Assembly: GCF_023276655.1 (NCBI RefSeq)
Contig: NZ_JALGRK010000001.1
Coordinates: forward strand, 1 to 64,000
DNA: 64,000 nt
Origin: Olsenella intestinalis
GTDB lineage: Bacteria > Actinomycetota > Coriobacteriia > Coriobacteriales > Atopobiaceae
Direction of reading: 5' to 3'
Shown here piece after piece: positions 9,762-18,719 of this stretch. How positions within the stretch are numbered: the stretch's first letter is position 1; every line of letters begins with the position of its first letter. A program made the position numbers and the translations under genes. The notes beneath the pieces were generated by a model. That model saw nothing but the letters and a program-made list of their open reading frames with translations, searched no databases and was not told the DNA's origin.

Positions 9762-10623
9762 CGGACGCGACATATCGGACGAGCGGGGGGCCGCGCGCGA
9801 GCCGGGTGCGACCGGTGCGGGCGGCCCCCTTCCCTCGTGGCTCGCGGAGCCGGAGGGCTACGAGCCCGCGCGCGACCGCGACGCGTTCATCGGCAAGAGC
9901 ATGCTGTCCGTGGCGGGGGTGCTGACGCGGCTGCGCGTGGACGACGGGCGCGAGGCGCCCTTCTCGCCGTCGCCGGCGTTCAAGCTGGTGCTTGGCCTAG
10001 CGTGCATCCTCATGACGTCGCTGGCGCAGAACTTCGTCTTCGTGCTGCTGATGCTCGCGCTCGTGCTGGTGCGCGCGTGCGCGCTGCCGTCGTCGGCGCT
10101 GCGGCGCGTTGCGGGCGTGTCGGCGGGGGCGGCGGGCGTGTCGCTGCTGGTCATGCTTCCGGCGATCCTTCTGGGGCAGGGTCACGCGCCGCTGCTTCTG
10201 GGGACCAAGGTGCTGACAACGACCGCCATCGCGCTCGAGGTGGCGCTCACGACGCCCGCGCACGAGATGATGCGGGCGCTCTCGACCTTCCGCGTGAGCG
10301 AGGTGGTCACGCTCACGCTGGGGCTCACGCTCAAGTACATCGTGGTGCTGGGCACGGTGGCGCTCGAGATGCTCGAGGCGCTCAGGCTGCGAAGCGTGGG
10401 ACGAAACGACGACAAGCGCGCCTCCGTCGGGGGCGTGGGCGGCATGCTGTTCCTCAAGTCGCGCGAGGCGGCCGAGGACGTGGCGGCCGCGATGCGCTGC
10501 CGCGGCTTCGACGGGCGCATGGCGGCACCGGCGCGCGGCGGGCTGCGCGCGCAAGACGCGGCGTGGGCGGTGGGGCTGGCTCTTCTCGCCTGCGCCTTTG
10601 GCTACCTGCAGTCTCTGGTATAA
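9742..10623 (+). CDS. cbiQ: ECF transporter transmembrane (T) component CbiQ
   Basis: 293 residues from the TTG at 9742, or two residues shorter from the GTG at 9748; both overlap the end of cbiM, indicating translational coupling. After a hydrophilic 80-residue N-terminus come membrane segments (FKLVLGLACILMTSLAQNFVFVLLMLAL, VSLLVMLPAILL, VVTLTLGLTLKYIVV). Near the C-terminus AAAMRCRGFDGR matches the A-R-G coupling helix that docks on the ATPase. Role: scaffold linking CbiM to CbiO for metal uptake. The long N-terminal extension (about 60 residues) is unusual and leaves the start uncertain. Confidence 0.88.
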   Translation: MTVRAPSGRDISDERGAAREPGATGAGGPLPSWLAEPEGYEPARDRDAFIGKSMLSVAGVLTRLRVDDGREAPFSPSPAFKLVLGLACILMTSLAQNFVFVLLMLALVLVRACALPSSALRRVAGVSAGAAGVSLLVMLPAILLGQGHAPLLLGTKVLTTTAIALEVALTTPAHEMMRALSTFRVSEVVTLTLGLTLKYIVVLGTVALEMLEALRLRSVGRNDDKRASVGGVGGMLFLKSREAAEDVAAAMRCRGFDGRMAAPARGGLRAQDAAWAVGLALLACAFGYLQSLV

Positions 10624-10671
10624 CTGGCGTTGGGCGTCGCAGGATGGTGACGCAGGCGCAGAGGGGATCCC

Positions 10672-11439
10672 ATGGCACACGACGCGACGCATCCGAAGGC
10701 GTTCCACCACCCGCACGAGGGGTGCGGGCTGCCGGAGCGCGACCGCGTGCTCATGAGCTTCGACGACTTCTGCTTCGCCTACGAGGAGCGGCCGACGCTG
10801 CGCCACGTGAGCCTGGACGTGTATGCGGGCGACTCGGTGGTGCTGATGGGCGACAACGGATCGGGGAAGTCGACGCTGCTCAAGGCCATGAGCGGCCTGG
10901 TGTTCGCGCAGCGGGGCAGCTATCGCTTCGACGGCGAGGAGGTCAGCGAGGCCTCGATGCGCGACGCGTCGTTCGCCAAGCGGCTGCACCAGCGCGTTGG
11001 GTTCATCTTCCAGGACTCCGACGCGCAGCTGTTCTGCGCGAGCGTCGAGGACGAGATCGCGTTCGGGCCCAGGCAGATGGGGCTAGGCGAGGAGGAGGTG
11101 CGCCGCCGCGTGGACGACGTATGCCGGATGATCGGCATCGACGAGCTGCGCGGGCGGGCGCCGTGGGCGCTGTCGGGCGGCGAGAAGAAGAAGGTCGCCA
11201 TTGGCTGCATCCTGTCGATGAACCCGGACGTGTACTGCTTCGACGAGCCGCTGAACGGGCTGGACGCAAGGACGCGGGCGTGGCTCTTGGGCTTTCTGCA
11301 CCAGCTCAAGGACGCGGGCAAGACGCTCGTGATCGCGACGCACGACCAGTCGCTCGCCGACGAGGTGGCCGACTACTTCGTCTACATGGGCGACTTCCAC
11401 GAGTACGGGGACAGGCCGCACGTGCACATCAACCAGTGA
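10672..11439 (+). CDS. cbiO: ECF transporter ATPase CbiO
   Basis: 255 residues. Walker A GDNGSGKST (60-68), Q-loop FIFQDSDAQLF, signature LSGGEKKKVAIG, Walker B VYCFDEPLNGLD and switch His in IATHDQS are all intact. Drives cobalt or nickel import with CbiM and CbiQ, 48 bases downstream of cbiQ. The first 25 residues carry an extra His-rich segment (MAHDATHPKAFHHPHEGC) absent from ordinary CbiO, possibly metal-binding; this is inference. ATG follows GAGGGGATCCC. Confidence 0.94.
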   Translation: MAHDATHPKAFHHPHEGCGLPERDRVLMSFDDFCFAYEERPTLRHVSLDVYAGDSVVLMGDNGSGKSTLLKAMSGLVFAQRGSYRFDGEEVSEASMRDASFAKRLHQRVGFIFQDSDAQLFCASVEDEIAFGPRQMGLGEEEVRRRVDDVCRMIGIDELRGRAPWALSGGEKKKVAIGCILSMNPDVYCFDEPLNGLDARTRAWLLGFLHQLKDAGKTLVIATHDQSLADEVADYFVYMGDFHEYGDRPHVHINQ

Positions 11440-11517
11440 CGCGGCGCGCGGCGCTCGCGCTGTCGTAGTATGTGGGGTGCGCCGCGGGCGCGCCGCACGC
11501 TACCGTTGGAGGTCAGT

Positions 11518-12141
11518 ATGACGCAGGTGAGTGAGCAGGGATCTGCCGAAGGGTCGAGTTTCTTCGCGATCGTGTCAAGGATGCGCTACATCGAGCGCTG
11601 GGCGCTCATGCGCAGCACGCGTCCGGAGAACCTCGCGGAGCACTCGCTCGACGTGGCGATCATCGCGCACGCGCTGGCCACGCTGGCAAACGTCCGGCAC
11701 GGCAGGTCGCTTGACGCCGAGAAGGCGGCCCTCATCGGGCTGTTCCACGACACGTCCGAGATCATCACGGGCGACATGCCGACGCCGGTGAAGTACGCGA
11801 ACCCGCTGATCCGCGACGCCTACAAGGACGTCGAGGACGGCGCGTGCAGGCAGCTGATCGAGGAGCTGCCCGAGGACCTGCGCGGCGCCTACGAGGGCAT
11901 CTACTTTGGCTCGGACGACGAGGACGAGGCGTACCTGCGCCGGCTCGTGAAGGCCGCCGACAAGATCTCGGCGCTCATCAAGTGCATCGAGGAGCAGCAG
12001 GCGGGAAACGCCGAGTTCGAAACCGCCGCCGTGTCGGTACGCGCCAAGGTCGACGAGATGGCCGCCGAGCTGCCCGAGGTCGCCGACTTCGTGGCGGAGT
12101 TCGTGCCGTCGTACGGGAAGACGCTCGACCAGCTGCTGTAG
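11518..12141 (+). CDS. yfbR: HD-domain 5'-deoxynucleotidase, YfbR type
   Basis: 207 residues, close to the 199 of E. coli YfbR. Metal-binding HD elements are present: EHSLDVAIIAH and LIGLFHDTSEIITGDMPTPVKY (the HDTSE and GDMPTPVKY stretches are family hallmarks), and the later catalytic D in AADKISALIKC. Family function: dephosphorylates deoxyribonucleoside 5'-monophosphates. The ATG at 11518 follows TTGGAGG; the upstream in-frame ATG at 11470 lacks a ribosome site. Separate from cbiO by 78 bases. Confidence 0.9.
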   Translation: MTQVSEQGSAEGSSFFAIVSRMRYIERWALMRSTRPENLAEHSLDVAIIAHALATLANVRHGRSLDAEKAALIGLFHDTSEIITGDMPTPVKYANPLIRDAYKDVEDGACRQLIEELPEDLRGAYEGIYFGSDDEDEAYLRRLVKAADKISALIKCIEEQQAGNAEFETAAVSVRAKVDEMAAELPEVADFVAEFVPSYGKTLDQLL

Positions 12142-12183
12142 GGCGACGTCTGGGCGGCCGGGAGCCGGTTCATGCGCGGTTTT

Positions 12184-12436
12184 GCCCTCTTGTGGTAAGT
12201 TTCGCGAACTCGATGAGCGATTTATGGCCTCCGTGGCAAACTCTGGCCGCGCCTTTAGGCCCTAGCATGATTTCTATTGCATAGGAACTCGCGAAGGCGC
12301 ACGTCGGAATGCGAACGTATGCATGCTCGAAGACGTGCGTCGCGCGAGTGGCCGCATCGGCTTGCCACGGAGACCCAAAATCGCGCACGCGAAATCGAAA
12401 TCTTGCCACGGAGGGCATGTTTTGCGCGTGGCAGGC
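12184..12436. repeat. Dispersed TTGCCACGG repeat, copies A1 (minus) and A2 (plus)
   Basis: This 377-base gap between yfbR and fruK holds no credible gene. It contains two copies of an imperfect repeat that recurs at 53.8-54.0 kb. Copy A1, read on the minus strand from 12240 to about 12184, starts TTTGCCACGGAGGCCAT and ends at ACTTACCACAAGAGGG. Copy A2, plus strand 12361-12436, has CTTGCCACGGAG, a middle CGCGAAATCGAAATC, then a second TTGCCACGGAGGGCATG. Each unit is two TTGCCACGG-like blocks about 45 bases apart around an AAATCGCG/GAAATC middle. Confidence 0.6.
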
Positions 12437-12518
12437 CGGTCTTGGGCCTCGTGAATGGAAGGACGCCGGCCGCGAACCATCGCAGCCGGCGCCGAGTCGT
12501 GCGCTATGGGGCCCGAGC

Positions 12519-13448
12519 CTACATCTCGGTGACGGTGACCTTCTCGATCAGGGAGTCGACCAGGTCGCGCGGGGCGGCCTGGGTGCCGGACTGCATGACG
12601 TTGGCGGCACCGGTGGCCATCGAGAGCTTGACCTTGTCCTCGAGCGACATCCCCTTCTCCTCCGCGAAGGCGAGGGCGGCGACCACGGAGTCGCCAGCGC
12701 CCACGGTGGAGCCCACGGGGACCTTGACCGAACCGCCCTTGACGACGCGGTCGGCGCTCACGAACATGGCGCCGGCGCCGCCCATGGAGACGACCACGTT
12801 GTCGAGGCCCTGGGCAATGAGCTCGCGTGCGGCCTCGGCGACCTTCTCGTCGGTGTCGAGGGTGCGGCCCAGCATGTTGCCGAGCTCGATCTCGTTGGGC
12901 TTGATGAGGAAGGGATTGCCCTTGATGCCGGCCACGAGCTTGTCGCCGTCGGCGTCGAGGAAGACCTTGGCGCCGGCCTCGCGGCAGGCCTTGACCCACT
13001 TCTCGTAGGTGTCGTCGGAGGCGCCGCGCGCGATCGAGCCCGCGAGCACGACGATGTCGCCCTCGGAGATCTCGGCCACGAGCTGCGCGAGCATGTCGTC
13101 GAGCATCGCATCGGTCACGACGGGACCCGGCTCGTTGATGTCCGTGTGCGTGTCGTCGACGGGGTCGACCACCTTGAGGTTGGTGCGGGTCTCGCCCTCG
13201 ACCTCGAAGGCGCGGCAGCTGATGCCCATGTCTTCGAGGGAGGCCTTGATGCCGCGGCCGGTGTTGCCGCCGAGCACGGCCCATGCGACGGACTCGCCGC
13301 CGAGCTGCTTGATGACCTTCGAGACGTTGATGCCCTTCCCGCCGGGGTCCTGGCGGAGCTCCGTGATCCTGGTCACCGCATCGAGCTTGAAGTTGGGAGC
13401 CTGCGCGGTCTTGTCGAGTGCAGGGTTCAGGGTAACGGTGAAGATCAT
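12519..13448 (-). CDS. fruK: 1-phosphofructokinase
   Basis: 309 residues, PfkB/ribokinase family. Phosphorylates fructose-1-phosphate to fructose-1,6-bisphosphate. Shows the N-terminal MIFTVTLNPALDKT typical of FruK, the GGKGINVSKVIKQLGG substrate motif (37-51), and GAGD (250-253) with catalytic Asp253. Start at 13448 is chosen because AAAGGTG precedes it and homology begins there; an in-frame ATG 51 bases further upstream lacks both. No fructose PTS gene is adjacent, so the partner transporter lies elsewhere. Divergent from trmB. Confidence 0.94.
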   Translation of the reverse strand: MIFTVTLNPALDKTAQAPNFKLDAVTRITELRQDPGGKGINVSKVIKQLGGESVAWAVLGGNTGRGIKASLEDMGISCRAFEVEGETRTNLKVVDPVDDTHTDINEPGPVVTDAMLDDMLAQLVAEISEGDIVVLAGSIARGASDDTYEKWVKACREAGAKVFLDADGDKLVAGIKGNPFLIKPNEIELGNMLGRTLDTDEKVAEAARELIAQGLDNVVVSMGGAGAMFVSADRVVKGGSVKVPVGSTVGAGDSVVAALAFAEEKGMSLEDKVKLSMATGAANVMQSGTQAAPRDLVDSLIEKVTVTEM

Positions 13449-13653
13449 TCGTGCGCACCTTTCGCTCGCGGCGCCGAAGCGCCATGCGGTCATTGGCATA
13501 CGTAGTCTGCGTCGGCCGGGCCAACGACTTCAGTCTACCAGCATGGAGCCTTGTGGCAGCTTTGCCCACAACAAATGCCCGCGATACTCACGGTTGTATA
13601 CTGTCGCGTGCTCTGCACCCCGCCCAACTGGGGAAACCGTCCAAGGAGACCAC

Positions 13654-14496
13654 ATGCACGCCCTGCACGCACGCCTGCCCAAGAACTTCGTCCTCGAGGA
13701 GCGCCTCGAGCGCTACGCCGACTCCATCGAGGCCAGCCCCGAGCGCTGGGCCGGACAGTGGGCCGAGGCCTGCCACCCGCTCGGATCAGAGCGCACGTCC
13801 TTCGACGAGGTCCGCCTCGACATGGGCTGCGGCAAGGGCGCCTTCACCGTGGAGGCGGCAGCGGCCGAGAAGAGCGTGCTGTTCGTGGGCATCGACTTCG
13901 AGCCCATCTGCATCGCCTATGCCGCGCAGAAGGCCGAGGAGTCGGGGCTCGACAACGTCATCTTCTCCCCCGGCGTGGCGGACAAGGTGACCACCTACTT
14001 CGCCGAGGGCGAGCTCTCGCGCATCTACCTCAACTTCCCCACGCCGTTCCCGCGCAAGAAGGAGGCGGCCCAGCGCTTGACGCACCTCGACAACCTCCTG
14101 CGCTACCGCAAGATCCTCGCGCCGGGCGCCACCGTGCTGCTCAAGACCGACAGCTATCCGCTGTGGGGCTTCTCACGCACGCAGTTCGAGCTGGCGGGCT
14201 ACGACATCGTCTGGGAGTCCGACGACGCCCGCGCCGAGCGCCCGGACGACCCCGTGAGCTGGTACGAGGAGCGCCTCTCGGCGCAGGGCGCGACCGTCTA
14301 CGCGATCGAGGCCACGCCCGCGCGCGAGCCGAAGCGCGCAGCCGACGGCACCGTCGAGCAGACCGCGTCGCTCAGCCTCATCGACTACCTGCCCGAGGAC
14401 CTCTCGACCATGACCTACGTCCCCCACGGCATGCAGGGCACGGTGACCAACCTCCGCAACCTCGAGCGCAAGGGCATACACAACCGGCACCTCTAG
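13654..14496 (+). CDS. trmB: tRNA (guanine-N7-)-methyltransferase
   Basis: 280 residues. SAM-binding motif DMGCGKGAFTVE, acidic GIDFEP, and the TrmB-type catalytic region IYLNFPTPFPRKKEAAQRLTH; most family members read FPDPWPKKRH, so this is a diverged version. Methylates G46 of tRNA. It is longer than E. coli TrmB because of a C-terminal extension. ATG follows CCAAGGAGACCAC. A TATACT -10-like box at 13597-13602 lies 50 bases upstream. Confidence 0.88.
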   Translation: MHALHARLPKNFVLEERLERYADSIEASPERWAGQWAEACHPLGSERTSFDEVRLDMGCGKGAFTVEAAAAEKSVLFVGIDFEPICIAYAAQKAEESGLDNVIFSPGVADKVTTYFAEGELSRIYLNFPTPFPRKKEAAQRLTHLDNLLRYRKILAPGATVLLKTDSYPLWGFSRTQFELAGYDIVWESDDARAERPDDPVSWYEERLSAQGATVYAIEATPAREPKRAADGTVEQTASLSLIDYLPEDLSTMTYVPHGMQGTVTNLRNLERKGIHNRHL

Positions 14497-14598
14497 GGAG
14501 AGCGCAGGCGCCGACCTTCGGCGAGCGGGCCGAGCGCGCTTTTGGGGCACGACTTGGGTACACTTTTGAACGTGACGCATTGGGAGATAGGAGCAAAC

Positions 14599-15612
14599 GT
14601 GAAGAAGTCCACCAAGGCACTGCTTGCCATCACCACCGTCGCCGCAGGCACCGCGGCCGCGTGCGCCTCGCTCGAGACCTGGTCGCGCGCCCGCTTCGGC
14701 CGCTCCGGCATCGCGACCGTGGCCGAGGGCGTCCTCCGCCTGTCCGGCCTGCGCTCCAACATGCTCGGCCGCGACCTGGGCCGCTACGACGACTACATCC
14801 AGAAGCAACGCGAGAACAACGAGAAGGAATACCACCTTCCCGGCTGGATGGGCATGAAGTCGGTCGTCTTCGAGGAGACGCGCGACGGCATGAAGACCTT
14901 CCACGTCGGCACCACCGGCAAGAACGACCGCGCGGTCCTCTACCTGCACGGCGTGGCCCACATCCACCAGATCTCGCCCTTCCACTGGCAGTTCATCGAC
15001 CGCCTCTGCGAGCTCACCGGCGCAGAGATCGTGGTCCCGATCTACCCGCTCGCCCCCGCACACGACTACGACGAGGCCTATTCTCTTCTCACCGACCTCT
15101 ACGAGGGCATGTGCGACCGCTACGGGGCCGACTCGATCACCATCATGGGCGACTCCACCGGCGGCGGCCTCGCGGCCGGCCTCGCCGAGACCTTCGACCA
15201 CTACAACCTCGACCAGCCGGCCAACCTCGTGCTCATCTCGCCGGTCGTCGACCTGTCGATGCGCAACCCCGACGTGCACGACTTCTTCGACCGCGACCCG
15301 ATGAACGCGCCGTGGGGCCTGGCCCAGGTCGGCGACCTCTGGGCCGACGGCGACGACATCTGCGACCCGCGCCTCTCGCCCATCTACGGCGACGTCAGCG
15401 GCCTGCGCAACGTCACGATCTTCGCCGGCACGCGCGAGCTGTTCTACCCCGACTGCGTGAAGTTCGCCGACAAGCTGAAGGACGCCAAGGTCCGCTGCGA
15501 CCTCGTCGTCGGCCAGGGCATGAACCACGTCTGGCCCCTCTACCCCATCCCCGAGGCAAAGGACGCGATCGAGCAGATCGCGCAGATCGTCTGCGCCGAG
15601 CCCCTCGCCTAG
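14599..15612 (+). CDS. Alpha/beta-hydrolase (HSL-type esterase), probably membrane-anchored
   Basis: 337 residues from a GTG start preceded by GGGAGATAGGAG. N-terminal hydrophobic stretch (ALLAITTVAAGTAAACA) may be an anchor or signal. Oxyanion motif LYLHGVAH, nucleophile elbow GDSTGGGLAAG (Ser), acidic residue region TRELFYPDC and catalytic His near NHVWPLYP fit the hormone-sensitive-lipase branch of esterases. Substrate unknown. Hairpin 15635-15670 follows. Confidence 0.85.
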   Translation: MKKSTKALLAITTVAAGTAAACASLETWSRARFGRSGIATVAEGVLRLSGLRSNMLGRDLGRYDDYIQKQRENNEKEYHLPGWMGMKSVVFEETRDGMKTFHVGTTGKNDRAVLYLHGVAHIHQISPFHWQFIDRLCELTGAEIVVPIYPLAPAHDYDEAYSLLTDLYEGMCDRYGADSITIMGDSTGGGLAAGLAETFDHYNLDQPANLVLISPVVDLSMRNPDVHDFFDRDPMNAPWGLAQVGDLWADGDDICDPRLSPIYGDVSGLRNVTIFAGTRELFYPDCVKFADKLKDAKVRCDLVVGQGMNHVWPLYPIPEAKDAIEQIAQIVCAEPLA

Positions 15613-15634
15613 CGCACACAACCCAACCTAGCTG

Positions 15635-15670
15635 CCGAAGGGTGCGTGCCTCAGGGTCCGCACCCTTCGC
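15635..15670 (+). terminator. Hairpin after the esterase gene
   Basis: CGAAGGGTGCG (15636-15646) pairs perfectly with CGCACCCTTCG (15659-15669). No strong T-run follows, so its role as a terminator is by position. Confidence 0.65.
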
Positions 15671-15723
15671 ACTCTCGCATAAACGAAACACGCCCGCCTC
15701 GCGGGCAGACGCAGGAGCACACC

Positions 15724-17823
15724 ATGCCAAAGATCACACCGGGAAATCGCCTGTACTTCTACCAGCTGTTCCAGCGCGAGATCGGCTTTGGCAACCAGGT
15801 CCGCATCGGGGTCTTCGCCGACGCGCTCGCCGCCGACGACATCGCGCCCGCAGACTGCGGCTGCGAGACCGCCGAGGAGCTGCTCGGCGAGCTCGGCGAG
15901 TTCCTCAAGATCACGACCTTCAAGAAGGGCCGCGTCTTCGCGACGCTCCAGCAGACCCCCGAGCTCGACGATATGCTCGCCAAGGCCAAGCAGCCCAGCG
16001 ACGACAAGGACGTCCGCGCGGGCAAGTCGTGGAAGCGCAAGCGCGCCGGCAAGATCGTGAAGCCCGCCAAGCCCCGCCACAAGAAGCAGAAGGCCGCCGA
16101 GAAGAGCGCAGCTCCCGAAGCTGCGACCGAGACCGTGGACGCGACGGAGGCCGTGGCTGAGGCCGAGGTTTCGGCTGCGCCCGAGGTTGCGACCGAGGCT
16201 GCGGAGACGGAGGCCGTTGCGGTGGCCGAGGCCGATCCCGAGGCCGAGGCTGAGCCCGAGCCCGAGGCAGAGCCCGAGCCTGCAGCCGAGCCCGAGCCCG
16301 CGCCCGCGGCAGAGCCTGAGCCCGCGACTGAGCCCGCGCCCGCGCCCGCCACGGGCATCAACCTCACGATCACCTACGACCCGCGCAAGGACGAGTCCCA
16401 GGCGCACCTCTACGTCAGCGAAGACGAACTGCCCGCCAAGGGCTCCTTCTCCTTCGAGACCGAGGGCGCGGCAGATGTCGAGGAGGAAGACGAGGACGAG
16501 CCCTCGCTCCTCTCGACCATCGGGATTCCCGAGTCGCCCGAGGCCCAGATCGCCGACCAGGGCGGCCTGCCCAAGACCATCTCGGCGGACGTGAGCTGCA
16601 AGGACGCCATGCTCGGCCTGCTCTACCAGGTGCTTCCGCCCGACGTCGACCCCATGGCGGCGCTCGACGAGGGGTGGCTCGTGGCGCGCTCGACGTCGCG
16701 GATCGCGGGCACGCGCGCGAGCGTGACGTTCCCGCTGCGCTACGTGAGCGCGGACGGCACGCCCGTCGAGGTCACGATCGCGCACGTCGCGCGCACCGCA
16801 AGCGGCAAGCACTGGGAGCTCGCCTCGATCTGCGGCATGCGCGAGGGCGAGGGCGGCGACTGGGTCGACCCGGCCGAGGCGCCGTGGGCCCGCGTGGGCG
16901 CAGGCGTGCTCGTGAGCCAGCGCGGGCAGGCGGCCGACCCCGAGCGCGAGCTTGCGCGTACCGTGCACCTGGGCAGCTGGGAGACCGCGCTCGCGGCGCT
17001 CGCCGACGTGAGCGCGCCCGAGCCGTGGGCGCTGCCGGGCACGGCGGACGAGGCGGATGCGACCGGCACCGACGCGCACGGCCTGCTGCGCGCGTACCTC
17101 GCCTCGACCTTCCGCCGCGTGATCGACCAGGACAGGCTCGTGCTCGCGCAGGACGGCACGCTCGCGGCCTTCGATACCGGCCTCTTCGCACCGCGCGGCG
17201 AGCGCGTGCTGGCGCTGCTCTCGGCGACCGACGGCGAGACCCCCTGGCGCCTCGAGGGCTTTCTCGCCGAGGGCGCCGGCATGCTGGGCGCGGGCGTTGC
17301 CGAGCGCTTCGCCACGCAGCCCGCGCGCGCGACCTTTGCCGACGACGCGCGCCTGGCCGCCTTCGCGCCGGCCGGGCAGGTGGACGCAGACGCGCGCAGG
17401 CTCGCGCGCCAGTGCGTCCGCGATGCCGCCGCCGAGAGGAGCGAGGCGTCCCTGCCCGCGCTCGCTCGGGACGCAGAGGCGCTCGCGGCCGCGATCGAGC
17501 GGGCCACCCGCCGCGCGCGGGCAGACGTGCGCCTGGCGGCGCCGGCCTTCGACGGCGCCTCGGGAATGGTCCACCTGCTGCTGCCGCTCTGCGAGGAGGG
17601 CTCGGTGCGCGCCGAGGCCGCGCTCGTGCTCGAGCTCGACGACGAGGAGCGTGCCAACGACGTGCTGGCCTGGCCCCAGGCACGCTACCGGGCGGTGGCG
17701 CTCGCTCCTCTCGCCCGCGCACGGGTCTGCGCGCGCGTGGTCTCGAGCGAGCTGCCGCGCTGGCTCGCGCCGCGCGAGGCGACGGTGGCGGCGACGGCAG
17801 CGGCGACGGCGGAAAGGGACTAG
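15724..17823 (+). CDS. Uncharacterised 699-residue protein with basic and E/P/A-rich linkers
   Basis: Not confidently assigned. N-terminal 100 residues are folded-looking (MPKITPGNRLYFYQLFQRE ... ELDDMLAKAKQ); residues about 105-125 are strongly basic (KSWKRKRAGKIVKPAKPRHKKQK); 126-215 is a low-complexity Glu/Pro/Ala stalk of repeated EPEPEA units. The C-terminal part (about 300-690) ends in a segment (VHLLLPLCEEG ... YRAVALAPLARARVCARVVS) that recalls the C-terminus of DUF3825 proteins; this is a weak resemblance. No signal peptide. ATG at 15724 follows a GCAGGAG site. Stands alone between terminator-like hairpin and the flavoprotein gene 62 bases on. Confidence 0.75.
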   Translation: MPKITPGNRLYFYQLFQREIGFGNQVRIGVFADALAADDIAPADCGCETAEELLGELGEFLKITTFKKGRVFATLQQTPELDDMLAKAKQPSDDKDVRAGKSWKRKRAGKIVKPAKPRHKKQKAAEKSAAPEAATETVDATEAVAEAEVSAAPEVATEAAETEAVAVAEADPEAEAEPEPEAEPEPAAEPEPAPAAEPEPATEPAPAPATGINLTITYDPRKDESQAHLYVSEDELPAKGSFSFETEGAADVEEEDEDEPSLLSTIGIPESPEAQIADQGGLPKTISADVSCKDAMLGLLYQVLPPDVDPMAALDEGWLVARSTSRIAGTRASVTFPLRYVSADGTPVEVTIAHVARTASGKHWELASICGMREGEGGDWVDPAEAPWARVGAGVLVSQRGQAADPERELARTVHLGSWETALAALADVSAPEPWALPGTADEADATGTDAHGLLRAYLASTFRRVIDQDRLVLAQDGTLAAFDTGLFAPRGERVLALLSATDGETPWRLEGFLAEGAGMLGAGVAERFATQPARATFADDARLAAFAPAGQVDADARRLARQCVRDAAAERSEASLPALARDAEALAAAIERATRRARADVRLAAPAFDGASGMVHLLLPLCEEGSVRAEAALVLELDDEERANDVLAWPQARYRAVALAPLARARVCARVVSSELPRWLAPREATVAATAAATAERD

Positions 17824-17885
17824 CGTCGCGCATCGTCGCGACTGACGGTCGGAGATGCCGGGCGACCGGCGGAGAGGGAGGTTGC

Positions 17886-18542
17886 ATGGCCGGAGAGGGC
17901 AAGGGCGCGCCGCGCGTGCTCATCATAAACGGCAGCCCGCACAGGGCGGGGTGCACCGCGACGGCGCTGGCGGAGGTCGCCCGTGAGCTCGAGCGCGCGG
18001 GCGTCGCGTGCGAGACCGTGTGGGTCGGCAACGCCGTGAAGGGCGGGTGCATGGGCTGCGGCTTCTGCGCGAAGAACGGCCGCTGCGTGCAGAACGACAT
18101 CGTGAACGACCTGCTGGAGAAGTTCGAGGCGGCCGACGGCCTGGTCGTGGGCACGGCCGTGCACTACGCGTCGGCGACCGGCTCGATCACGAGCGTGCTC
18201 GACCGGCTGTTCTACGCGTCGAGCTTCGACAAGCGCTTCAAGTGCGGCGCGGCCGTGGTCAGCTGCAGGCGCGGCGGTGCGTCGGCGACGTTTGACCAGC
18301 TCAACAAGTACTTTACGATCTCGCAGATGCCCGTGGTCTCGAGCCGCTACTGGAACAGCGTGCACGGGCACGCGCCCGAGGACGTCCGTCGCGACGTGGA
18401 GGGCATGCAGACCATGCGCATGCTCGGGCGCAACATGGCGTTCATGGTGAAGGCGATCGCCCTGGGCAAGGAGCAGCTGGGCCTGCCCGAGGTCGAGCCG
18501 ATGGAGTGGACGAGCTTCATGGACGAGCACCCGCGCGACTGA
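17886..18542 (+). CDS. NADPH-dependent FMN reductase / iron-sulfur flavoprotein-like oxidoreductase
   Basis: 218 residues, flavodoxin-like. Begins after a short polar lead with VLIINGSPHRAGCTATAL (FMN-phosphate loop), then a cysteine cluster CMGCGFCAKNGRC characteristic of this family, and DGLVVGTAVHYASATGSITSVLDR for flavin contact. Likely cytoplasmic redox enzyme; electron partner unknown. ATG at 17886 follows GGAGAGGGAGG. Confidence 0.88.
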   Translation: MAGEGKGAPRVLIINGSPHRAGCTATALAEVARELERAGVACETVWVGNAVKGGCMGCGFCAKNGRCVQNDIVNDLLEKFEAADGLVVGTAVHYASATGSITSVLDRLFYASSFDKRFKCGAAVVSCRRGGASATFDQLNKYFTISQMPVVSSRYWNSVHGHAPEDVRRDVEGMQTMRMLGRNMAFMVKAIALGKEQLGLPEVEPMEWTSFMDEHPRD

Positions 18543-18600
18543 CGGACGTCGCCTCGCGGCAACGTTTAGATTCGAATACAAGATGCACCTAACGAGTGTG

Positions 18601-18628
18601 GCCGAGATCTTCTCGGCTACACTCTTTT
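18601..18628 (+). terminator. Rho-independent terminator built from the GCCGAGA half-motif
   Basis: GCCGAGA-tct-TCTCGGC forms a 7-bp stem with a 3-base loop, followed by TACACTCTTTTT. The arms equal the first half of the window-wide GCCGAGAAGAGC motif. It ends the flavoprotein transcript before icd. Confidence 0.6.
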
Positions 18629-18719
18629 TCGTGCGCGGACGCGCGGGATGCGTGGTCGGCGCACGAAGACTGGTTGGCACGGGGTGGCCGCAGGCGCCCC
18701 TTGGGGCTTCGGAGGCTCT

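Noticed and set aside
13540-13585. TTGTGGCAGCTTTGCCCACAA as another TTGCCACGG repeat copy
   Set aside because: It is a separate inverted repeat before trmB and lacks the CCACGG block and AAATCG middle.
16674-17823. Arg/Ala-rich alternative frames within the 699-aa gene
   Set aside because: Typical GC-rich shadow frames with no homology; the main frame has a ribosome site and folded ends.
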